Below the pieces are notes generated by a model. That model did not search any database. It saw nothing but the letters and a program-made list of their open reading frames with translations, and had not been told where the DNA came from. Position numbers and translations under genes: made by a program. A stretch of DNA of 6,964 bases from Erythrobacter sp. (GTDB taxonomy: Bacteria > Pseudomonadota > Alphaproteobacteria > Sphingomonadales > Sphingomonadaceae): NCBI GenBank assembly GCA_030731635.1, contig JANQTR010000038.1:1-6964 (forward strand). The letters run 5' to 3'. Positions 1 to 5,579 of this stretch are shown one piece after another (position 1 is the first letter of the stretch; each line of letters opens with the position of its first letter).

Positions 1-336
1 CTCGCCCCGCTGGTGACGCTGGCGGCACTGTGGATCGCGCGCGTGCACCCGGTCACCGCGGCCGCCGGCAGCGCACGGGTGCCGTTGCTGCCAGGCTTTA
101 TCCTCGCCTTCCTCGCGCTGGTCGGCGCCAATTCGCTGATCACCTTGCCCCCCGCCGTTGCGGCCAATGCGCTGATCGCATCCAAGACCCTGCTGTTGTT
201 GGCGGTGACAGCGACCGCGATGCGCACGCGCACCGACCTGCTGTTGCAGCTGGGCTGGCGCGCGGTGATGCCGGTGCTGGCGGCAACCATCGCTTCGCTG
301 GGCACGGCGCTGGCCTTTGCGCGGTGGGCGCTATGA
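1..336 (+). CDS. YeiH-family putative sulfate exporter, C-terminal part (5' end outside window)
   Basis: Integral membrane protein of the YeiH type (conserved hypothetical family 698), often annotated as a putative sulfate exporter; its transport role is poorly proven. The frame is open from the first base, so the true start lies upstream and the GTG at 13 is just an internal Val codon. About 111 residues are visible. They hold three hydrophobic segments: one around LPGFILAFLALVGANSL, one around ASKTLLLLAVTATAM, and a last one ending AFARWAL at the terminus. The order matches the C-terminal end of YeiH proteins: a PxFxLxFLAL..NSL helix, a helix ending in A-x-x-x-x-T, then L-x-x-LGWR followed by a final helix. 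The TGA stop overlaps the glpD start as ATGA. Its place upstream of a sulfite dehydrogenase pair fits export of a sulfur oxyanion, which is inference. Family assignment is fairly sure; substrate is not. Confidence 0.72.
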   Translation, partial: LAPLVTLAALWIARVHPVTAAAGSARVPLLPGFILAFLALVGANSLITLPPAVAANALIASKTLLLLAVTATAMRTRTDLLLQLGWRAVMPVLAATIASLGTALAFARWAL

Positions 337-1838
337 CGACCGGCGAAAGCATGACGGCGCCGATGTATGACCTTGCGGTGATCGGCGGCGGCATCAACGG
401 CGCGGGCATTGCGCGCGATGCCGCGGGCCGCGGGGCGCGGGTGCTGCTGCTGGAACGCGGCGATCTGGCTGAGGGCACTTCGTCCAACTCGACCAAGCTG
501 ATCCACGGCGGGCTGCGCTATCTGGAACACTATGAATTCGCTCTGGTGCGCGAGGCGTTGAGCGAGCGCGAGGTGCTGTGGGGCATTGCGCCGCACATCA
601 TCTGGCCGCTGCGGTTTATCCTGCCGCATCGCCCGGGGCTGCGGCCGCGCTGGCTGCTGCGGTTGGGGTTGTTCCTGTATGACCACATTGGCGGGCGCAA
701 ATACCTGCCCGCTGCAACCAGCGTGACTTTGGCAAAGCACACGGCGGGCGCACCGCTCAAGCCCGAATATACCCATGCCTTTGCCTATTCGGATTGCTGG
801 GTCGATGATGCGCGGCTGGTGGTGCTGAACGCGCGCGATGCCGCGGACCGCGGCGCTGAGATCCGCACGCGTTGCGAGGTGACGGGCCTTGGCCGCGAAG
901 GCGATCATTGGCAGATCGAAGCGGGTGGGGAGGCGTTCCGCGCCCGCACCATTGTCAACGCCGCAGGTCCGCGGGTGCTCGACCTGCTCGGCCGTGCGGG
1001 CGAGCCGACCACCCAGAAGATGCGGTTGGTGCGCGGATCCCACATCGTGTTGCGGAAGGTTTTCGCACATGATGACGCCTATTTCTTCCAGCTCCCTGAC
1101 GGGCGGATATTCTTCGCCATTCCCTACGAGCAGGATTTCACCCTGATCGGCACCACCGATGTCGATCATACCGGCGGGCTGGCTGACGTGCGCGCGAGTG
1201 ACGAGGAAATCGCTTACCTGTGCGAAGGCGCGAGCGAGTATTTCGCCGAACCCATCACGCCTGCTGATGTGGTTTGGACCTATTCGGGGGTTCGCCCGCT
1301 GATAGATGATGGTTCGGGCAAGCCTGAAGCTGCGACGCGCGGTTACAGCTTTGAACTCGATGGCGGGCACGGCGCGGCGCCGATGTTGTCGGTATTCGGC
1401 GGCAAGATCACCACCTATCGCCAGCTGGCATCAGCAGCGCTGAAACAACTGGCGCCATTCTGCCCGCCTCTCACCGCCAGCGACTGGACTGGCACAGCTT
1501 CGCTGCCCGGCGGCGATTTCGCCCGCGGTGCAGCCCCGGCCAAGGCGCGCGAACTGGCGTTGCTCTACCCATTTCTGGGCGCCGCGCAGGCGGCCCGGCT
1601 GATCCGTCTGTATGGCACTCGTGCGGCGGGATTTCTGGGCAACGCCGCCGCGCCCGATGATCTTGGTGAGGCTTTTGGCCACGGCCTTACGGCTGCCGAG
1701 GTTGATTACCTGACCACCCACGAATGGGCGCGCACGGCCGCAGACGTGCTGTGGCGGCGCACCAAACTTGGCCTGCATTTCACGCCTGCGCAAACCGCGC
1801 GACTTGACGCCTATCTTTTGCAAAGGACGACCCCCTGA
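333..1838 (+). CDS. glpD: Aerobic glycerol-3-phosphate dehydrogenase (FAD-dependent)
   Basis: Oxidises sn-glycerol 3-phosphate to dihydroxyacetone phosphate at the inner membrane and passes electrons to quinone. The protein has 501 residues, the same as E. coli GlpD, and follows that enzyme along its whole length. Visible landmarks are the FAD dinucleotide-binding motif GGGINGAG (18-25), the SSNSTKLIHGGLRYLEHYEF block (50-69), EYSDCWVDDAR-like AYSDCWVDDAR (151-161), IGTTDVDHTGG (272-282), WTYSGVRPL with substrate-site Arg321, LSVFGGKITTYR with Lys358, and the C-terminal DLGEAFGHG and HEWARTAADVLWRRTK blocks. No catalytic residue appears lost. I chose the ATG at 333 because it forms ATGA with the upstream stop; ATGs at 351 and 363 are also possible, since E. 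coli GlpD begins closer to the MYDLAV segment, and no start has a strong ribosome site. The stop overlaps the next start by one base. Its presence in a sulfite-oxidation operon is unusual. Confidence 0.95.
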   Translation: MTTGESMTAPMYDLAVIGGGINGAGIARDAAGRGARVLLLERGDLAEGTSSNSTKLIHGGLRYLEHYEFALVREALSEREVLWGIAPHIIWPLRFILPHRPGLRPRWLLRLGLFLYDHIGGRKYLPAATSVTLAKHTAGAPLKPEYTHAFAYSDCWVDDARLVVLNARDAADRGAEIRTRCEVTGLGREGDHWQIEAGGEAFRARTIVNAAGPRVLDLLGRAGEPTTQKMRLVRGSHIVLRKVFAHDDAYFFQLPDGRIFFAIPYEQDFTLIGTTDVDHTGGLADVRASDEEIAYLCEGASEYFAEPITPADVVWTYSGVRPLIDDGSGKPEAATRGYSFELDGGHGAAPMLSVFGGKITTYRQLASAALKQLAPFCPPLTASDWTGTASLPGGDFARGAAPAKARELALLYPFLGAAQAARLIRLYGTRAAGFLGNAAAPDDLGEAFGHGLTAAEVDYLTTHEWARTAADVLWRRTKLGLHFTPAQTARLDAYLLQRTTP

Positions 1839-2410
1839 TGACCAGTATCGTGGCCCTTGGCGGCACGGTTAACCCCGGCAGTTCGACCGAACAGGCGCTG
1901 CGGCTCGCCGCCGGCATCGCTGCAGGGGAGGGAGCGACGGTGACGGTGTTCGGCGGCGAATACCTGACCGCGTTGCCGCATTATCTTGGCCCGCAACACG
2001 ACGCCTCGTTCGGGGCCGAGATGGTTGATGCGGTGCGCCGCGCCGATGGCTTGTTGATCGCCGCCCCCGGCTATCACGGCACGATTTCCGGCGTGGTCAA
2101 GAATGCGCTCGACTACCTTGAGGATCTGGCGCGCGATGATCGCCCGTACCTTGATGGCCGCGCGGTCGGGCTGATTGCGACTGCGTTCGGCGATCAGGCG
2201 TCGATGAGCACGCTGCTGACGATGCGCGCGATCACCCACGCCCTGCGCGGCTGGCCGACCCCGATGGGCGCGACGATCCGCACCTATCGCGGGCTGTTTT
2301 CACCCGATGGCGAATGCCTGGATGAACGCGCGCGGGGGCAGTTGGAACTGGTTGGCAAGCAGGTGGTGCTGGGTGCGCGCAGCTTTGCCGCGGGAAGGGA
2401 TCTGGCGTGA
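1838..2410 (+). CDS. NAD(P)H-dependent FMN reductase family flavoprotein
   Basis: A 190-residue flavodoxin-like protein of the NADPH-dependent FMN reductase family (SsuE/MsuE/ChrR type, PF03358). Such enzymes reduce FMN with NAD(P)H and either hand reduced flavin to a monooxygenase or reduce quinones and other acceptors. The N-terminal strand runs straight into the phosphate-binding loop GGTVNPGSSTEQAL (8-21). The family signature follows at 77-95: PGYHGTISGVVKNALDYLE, with Pro77, Tyr79, His80, Gly81, Lys88 and the NALDYLE end. A short strand GLIATAFG (111-118) completes the fold. The length is normal. The ATG overlaps the glpD stop (TGATG) and has AAAGGA at 1822-1827, ten bases upstream. Sulfonate-degrading systems often include such a reductase, and a sulfite dehydrogenase lies downstream, so flavin supply for a desulfonating monooxygenase is possible. 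No such monooxygenase is in the window, so the partner is unknown. Confidence 0.85.
   Translation: MTSIVALGGTVNPGSSTEQALRLAAGIAAGEGATVTVFGGEYLTALPHYLGPQHDASFGAEMVDAVRRADGLLIAAPGYHGTISGVVKNALDYLEDLARDDRPYLDGRAVGLIATAFGDQASMSTLLTMRAITHALRGWPTPMGATIRTYRGLFSPDGECLDERARGQLELVGKQVVLGARSFAAGRDLA
2393..2400 (+). promoter_or_regulatory. Ribosome binding site supporting the GTG start at 2407
   Basis: GGAAGGGA lies six bases before the GTG of the RibB-like gene and inside the end of the flavin reductase gene. It is the reason to accept GTG at 2407, which overlaps the upstream stop as GTGA. Confidence 0.7.
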
Positions 2411-3024
2411 ACAGCGCTACCGCTTTCGATCAGGCTCTGGCCGATATTGCCGCTGGTCGGATCGTGGTGCTGACGGGCGACCGGTTGCGCGGCGGGGACA
2501 TTGACCTGATGATCGCGGCGCGGGCTGCCACCCCCGAAGCGATCAACTTCATGGCCACCCATGGCCGCGGGCTGATCTGTCTGGCAGTCACGCCCGAACG
2601 CGCCGCGGCGCTGGGCCTGACCCTCATCAATCCGGGCACACACCGCCAGACGGGGCGGCCGTTCGCGCGGTCGATCGAGGCGGCGAGCGGGGTGTCGACC
2701 GGTATCTCGGCAGCCGACCGCGCGCGCACGGTGCAAGTCGCCATTGCCGATGGAGCGAGCGCCGACGACATCCATTCGCCCGGCCATGTGTTCCCGCTGA
2801 TCGCGCAAGCAGGCGGCGTGCTGGCGCGGGCATCGGCGGTGGAGGCTTCGATTGATCTGGCGCGCATGGCCGGTGCGGGCGATGCGGCTGTGATCTGTTC
2901 GATCATGCGCGATGATGGCGAAATGGCGCGGATTGATGATATTGGTGACCTGTTGCAGGGCCATGGCATCGCTGTGGCGGAAATTGGTGAGTTGATCGCA
3001 CGGCGCGAAGCGGAAAGGGCCTGA
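2407..3024 (+). CDS. RibB-like protein (DHBP synthase fold) with altered active-site loop
   Basis: Homologue of 3,4-dihydroxy-2-butanone 4-phosphate synthase, which makes the four-carbon unit of riboflavin from ribulose 5-phosphate. It has 205 residues, close to E. coli RibB, and has no GTP cyclohydrolase II domain. Family blocks kept are THGRGLICLAVT (51-62), the SIEAASGVSTGISAADR stretch (89-105), VAIADGA (111-117), SPGHVFPLIAQAGGVLAR (124-141, with the metal-ligand-type His127) and EASIDL (146-151). The N-terminal acidic loop is not kept. Where the family has DRENEGD, this protein has DRLRGGD (25-31), so the metal-binding Glu (E38 of E. coli) is Leu27 and the second Glu is Gly29. Loss of DHBP synthase activity is therefore likely (inference). 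The frame is intact and codon use matches its neighbours, so it does not look like a decaying copy. It is coupled to the flavin reductase by GTGA. No symbol is given because ordinary RibB activity is doubtful. Confidence 0.82.
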   Translation: MNSATAFDQALADIAAGRIVVLTGDRLRGGDIDLMIAARAATPEAINFMATHGRGLICLAVTPERAAALGLTLINPGTHRQTGRPFARSIEAASGVSTGISAADRARTVQVAIADGASADDIHSPGHVFPLIAQAGGVLARASAVEASIDLARMAGAGDAAVICSIMRDDGEMARIDDIGDLLQGHGIAVAEIGELIARREAERA

Positions 3025-3026
3025 GC

Positions 3027-4253
3027 ATGATCGATCCAGACGGTGACAAGCGCAAGTTGACCCGCCGCGCTGTGATGGTTGGCGCTGGCGGCGCCGCGCT
3101 GGCCGGGCCAGTGTTGGCGCAGGGATTGATCCCGTCAGGCATGATCGACCTCGGCCTGCCGGGCGGGCCTAGCCTGCGCCCGCTCACCCCGCTTTTTCCC
3201 GGCAAGGGCGAAATGATCGTGCAGCGCATCCGCCCACCAGTGCTCGAAACCCCGATGACGGTGTTCGATCAGGGCACAATCACGCCGAATGATCGCTTCT
3301 TCGTGCGCTGGAACTGGGAGATGCCCACTTCGGTCAACGCCGCTGCGCACCGGGTGGCGGTGGGCGGTGCGGTCAAGGCCCCGGCTTCGTTGACGCTCGA
3401 TGAGATTGCCAGCGCGGGTGAGCATGTCGAGGTCGTCGCCATCAACCAATGCGCGGGCAACGGGCGCGGGCTGTCGCAACCGCGCGTAACCGGAGGCCAA
3501 TGGGGCAACGGCGCAATGGGCTGCGCGCGCTGGACGGGCGTGCGGTTGAAGGACGTGCTCGCCAAGGCAGGCGTGGTCTCTGGGGCAACGCGCGTGCGCT
3601 TTGCCGGGCTTGACGTGCCGCTGACCGATGGCGCGCCGCAGTTCATCAAGTCGATCCCGATCGATATCGCGATGCGCGATGATGTGCTGGTGGCGTGGGG
3701 CATGAACGGTGAGCCGCTGCCGCTGCTGCATGGCTATCCCTTGCGGATCGTGGTGCCGGGGTGGTTTTCGACCTATTGGGTCAAGATGCTCGCCACCATC
3801 GAGGTGCTGACCGGAGAGGATGACAGCCACTACGTCGCGAAAACCTACCGCGTACCGACCCAGCCGGTGTCGCCGGGGGACAAGGATTTTGCCACGGTCC
3901 CAATCACCGCGATGCCGCCGCGGTCCTTCATCACCAGCCATGCCGATGGCGATACGGCCGCACTTGGCCAGCCGCTCACCTTGCGCGGGATCGCGATGGG
4001 CGGCGATGCCGCGCTCAGCAAGGTTGATCTGGTCGGGAGCGGGCTGGAATTGCCCTGCGAACTTGGCCCGGATGAGGGCCCATTTGCCTTTCGCCGGTGG
4101 ACAGTCACGATCCCTGATGTGAGCGCCGACCTGACCGGAATCGGCGTGCGCGCCGCCAATGTGAACGGCGCGGTGCAGCCCGGGACGCTGGGCTGGAACC
4201 CCAGCGGCTATGCCCGCAATGTCATCGAACGTATCACCTTGAGGGCGCAATGA
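3027..4253 (+). CDS. sorA: SorA-type sulfite dehydrogenase, molybdenum subunit, Tat-exported
   Basis: Molybdopterin enzyme of the sulfite oxidase family, predicted to oxidise sulfite to sulfate in the periplasm and pass electrons to cytochrome c. The N-terminus has a Tat signal: twin arginine TRRAVM (12-17), then a Gly/Ala-rich stretch and a likely cut after GPVLA (residue 31). The Mo domain shows FFVRWNWEMP with Arg94, the molybdenum-ligand motif NQCAGNGRG with Cys142 and Arg147, then PRVTGGQWGNGAMGCARWTGVRL-type sequence (152-174) and GYPLRIVVPGWFSTYWVKML (236-254... last residues continue the block). This SorA-like pattern separates it from SoxC and YedY. The C-terminal dimerisation domain spans about 290-405. 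Length, 408, is typical. Trp224 (LVAWGMNG) sits where the family usually has an active-site Tyr. The start is two bases after the RibB-like stop, with GGAAAGGG at 3012-3019. The stop overlaps the cytochrome start (ATGA). The order SorA-cytochrome supports the assignment. Another small oxyanion or sulfur substrate cannot be excluded. Confidence 0.87.
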   Translation: MIDPDGDKRKLTRRAVMVGAGGAALAGPVLAQGLIPSGMIDLGLPGGPSLRPLTPLFPGKGEMIVQRIRPPVLETPMTVFDQGTITPNDRFFVRWNWEMPTSVNAAAHRVAVGGAVKAPASLTLDEIASAGEHVEVVAINQCAGNGRGLSQPRVTGGQWGNGAMGCARWTGVRLKDVLAKAGVVSGATRVRFAGLDVPLTDGAPQFIKSIPIDIAMRDDVLVAWGMNGEPLPLLHGYPLRIVVPGWFSTYWVKMLATIEVLTGEDDSHYVAKTYRVPTQPVSPGDKDFATVPITAMPPRSFITSHADGDTAALGQPLTLRGIAMGGDAALSKVDLVGSGLELPCELGPDEGPFAFRRWTVTIPDVSADLTGIGVRAANVNGAVQPGTLGWNPSGYARNVIERITLRAQ

Positions 4254-4606
4254 GACATGCTGTGATCCTCCCAATCGCCGCCGCGCTGCTGCTCGCCGCG
4301 TGCGACCGTGCGCCCACCGTTGTGTTTGCCGATGCCGCGATCACTCTGCCCGACGATCCGGCTGACCTTCCCGACCTGCCGGGACGCGATGCCGTGATCG
4401 CCAATTGCACCGCATGCCATTCGCCATCGACGATGCTGCAACAACCCCGCATTCCGCGCGAAAAATGGCAGTCGCAGGTAACCAAGATGATCGAAACCTA
4501 CAAGGCACCGGTCGATGAACAGGCGATCCCGGCCATCGTCGATTATCTGGTGGCGGTGCAGACGGCGCAGGCCGAAACCGATGGTGGCATAGCCCCTTCG
4601 CCGTGA
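4250..4606 (+). CDS. sorB: SorB-type monoheme cytochrome c, predicted lipoprotein
   Basis: Small c-type cytochrome expected to accept electrons from the SorA-type subunit just upstream. The protein has 118 residues: a hydrophobic signal (about 4-17), a lipobox LAAC with Cys18, a Pro/Asp-rich linker (19-45), then a single heme site CTACH (Cys53, Cys56, His57). After it come PRIPREKW (66-73), QVTKMIETYKAPV (76-88) and IPAIVDYL (93-100), the arrangement I associate with SorB-like cytochromes. Met80 is the likeliest sixth heme ligand, with Met62 as the alternative; neither is proven. The +2 residue after the lipid Cys is Asp, which in E. coli keeps lipoproteins at the inner membrane. If used here, this cytochrome is anchored rather than soluble. 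GAGGG at 4241-4245 serves as ribosome site, and the ATG overlaps the sorA stop as ATGA. Heme protein identity is very sure; the SorB name rests on context and motif likeness. Confidence 0.86.
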   Translation: MRHAVILPIAAALLLAACDRAPTVVFADAAITLPDDPADLPDLPGRDAVIANCTACHSPSTMLQQPRIPREKWQSQVTKMIETYKAPVDEQAIPAIVDYLVAVQTAQAETDGGIAPSP

Positions 4607-4637
4607 CACCGCGCGCTGATGCAGAGAAGCAGGCTGG

Positions 4638-4660
4638 CGGATGAGGCCTAACCTTATCCG
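4638..4660 (+). terminator. Candidate hairpin terminator between converging operons
   Basis: A 9-base stem CGGATGAGG (4638-4646) pairs with CCTTATCCG (4652-4660) around the loop CCTAA. In the + strand transcript all nine pairs form (one is G-U); in the - strand transcript one position becomes an A-C mismatch, so the structure suits the sulfite operon better. It lies about 30 bases after the cytochrome stop. The 3' arm covers the stop codon and last codon of the converging SDR gene. No U-run follows, so intrinsic termination is unproven. Confidence 0.45.
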
Positions 4661-5556
4661 ACGGCGCGGTCGGCCTTGTCCTGGGCGTTGGTACCCTTGA
4701 TCATGTTCCGCATCGCGTCCCATTCGGCATCGCCCAGCGCGTGGAGCATCGGGTAGAAGGTGCCGCCGTTGGCCTGATAGCCCGCACCGTCGATGGCAAT
4801 GGTCTGGCCGTTCACATATTCCGCGCCCGGCCCCATCAGGAACACGGCGAGGTTTGCCAGTTCGTGCATCTCGCCCGCGCGGCCCATCGGGTTCATGTCG
4901 TTCTTGGAATTGCCGCCCTGCCCGCCGGGGCTGAGCCGCGCACTCATCCCCTTGGTCGGGAAAAGGCCAGGCGCAATCGCGTTGAACCGCAATCCGTAGC
5001 GGCCCCATTCAGTCGCCAGGCTCTGGGTCATCGCATTAATCGCGGTCTTGGACATGGCGGATGGCACCACAAAGGCGCTGCCCGACCATACCCAGGTGGT
5101 GAGGATGGAGAGGAAGCTCGCCTTCTTCTTCTCGGCAATCAACCGCTTGCCGATGTCGAGCGTGACGTAGAACGTGCCGCGCATAACGATATCGGCAATC
5201 GCGTTGAACCCATTGACCGACAGATCTTCGGTGCGACTGATGAAATTGCCCGCGGCGTTATTGACCACCCCGGTCAGCGCGCCGCCATCGGCCCAGATTG
5301 CGTCAACCATCGTGTGGATCGCGTCCGCATCGCGGATGTCGCAGGCGTGGGCCACCACCTTGCCGCCATGCAGTCCCATCAATTCTGCAGCCGTCTCGTC
5401 CAGCTTGTTCTGCCGCCGCCCGCAGATGTAGACGGTCGCGCCCAGTTTCAGAAAGCCTTCTGCCATTTCGCGTCCCAGGCCCGTGCCGCCGCCGGTGACA
5501 AGAATGCGCCCACCCGTCATCAGGCCTTCGCGGAACATCAGCTTCGAAACGTCCAT
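4654..5556 (-). CDS. SDR-family oxidoreductase, 2,4-dienoyl-CoA reductase type
   Basis: Short-chain dehydrogenase/reductase of 300 residues, closest in pattern to NADPH 2,4-dienoyl-CoA reductases (DECR/FadH-like SDRs) that help degrade unsaturated fatty acyl-CoAs. The Rossmann loop is TGGGTGLG (21-28), and CGRR (45-48) after the second strand suggests NADPH. ACDIRD (71-76) follows, then NNAAGNFISRTEDLS (99-113), a stretch typical of this subgroup. The SFLSILTTW (147-155), FVVPSAMSK (162-170), SLATEWGRYGLRFNAIAPG (179-197) and TKGMSARL (201-208) blocks also match. Lys170 and Ser166 are present, but the usual YxxxK Tyr is Ser166, as in DECR enzymes, and the DECR alternative Tyr is missing too (TTWVW). 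The C-terminus is longer than in most SDRs, about 40 residues after the IDGAG block (255-259). The start has AGGAAAG seven bases upstream. The gene begins 23 bases after the acyl-CoA dehydrogenase stop, so both probably serve one acyl-CoA pathway. Exact substrate unknown. Confidence 0.85.
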   Translation of the reverse strand: MDVSKLMFREGLMTGGRILVTGGGTGLGREMAEGFLKLGATVYICGRRQNKLDETAAELMGLHGGKVVAHACDIRDADAIHTMVDAIWADGGALTGVVNNAAGNFISRTEDLSVNGFNAIADIVMRGTFYVTLDIGKRLIAEKKKASFLSILTTWVWSGSAFVVPSAMSKTAINAMTQSLATEWGRYGLRFNAIAPGLFPTKGMSARLSPGGQGGNSKNDMNPMGRAGEMHELANLAVFLMGPGAEYVNGQTIAIDGAGYQANGGTFYPMLHALGDAEWDAMRNMIKGTNAQDKADRAVG

Positions 5557-5563
5557 TGATATG

Positions 5564-5570
5564 CTTTCCT
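5564..5570 (-). promoter_or_regulatory. Ribosome binding site for the SDR gene
   Basis: On the - strand AGGAAAG lies seven bases before the ATG at 5556. It supports this start over the in-frame Met codons at residues 7 and 13, and sits in the short gap after the acyl-CoA dehydrogenase gene. Confidence 0.7.
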
Positions 5571-5579
5571 GTGAGAGGC

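Noticed and set aside
30..332. N-terminal extension of about 100 residues on GlpD in the same frame
   Set aside because: It lies wholly over the YeiH-type coding sequence, reads as Arg/Ala/Gly-rich out-of-frame protein, and GlpD homologues begin near the FAD motif.
2407..3024. RibB-like gene as a pseudogene
   Set aside because: No frameshift or premature stop, normal length, strong ribosome site, and all other family blocks intact; the loop change is confined to a few residues.
3027..4253. Molybdoprotein as SoxC or YedY/MsrP
   Set aside because: NQCAGNGRG followed by GGQWGNGAMG and GWFSTYWVKML resembles SorA, a monoheme cytochrome follows directly, and no soxAXYZ or yedZ-like gene is in view.
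3135..4274. Long - strand open frame opposite sorA (379 codons)
   Set aside because: Composition is His/Arg/Gly-rich as expected from the complement of GC-rich coding DNA; the + strand carries full sulfite oxidase motifs.
4741..5559. Long + strand open frame opposite the SDR gene
   Set aside because: The - strand holds a complete SDR with ribosome site; the + frame shows no domain and is a codon-bias artefact.
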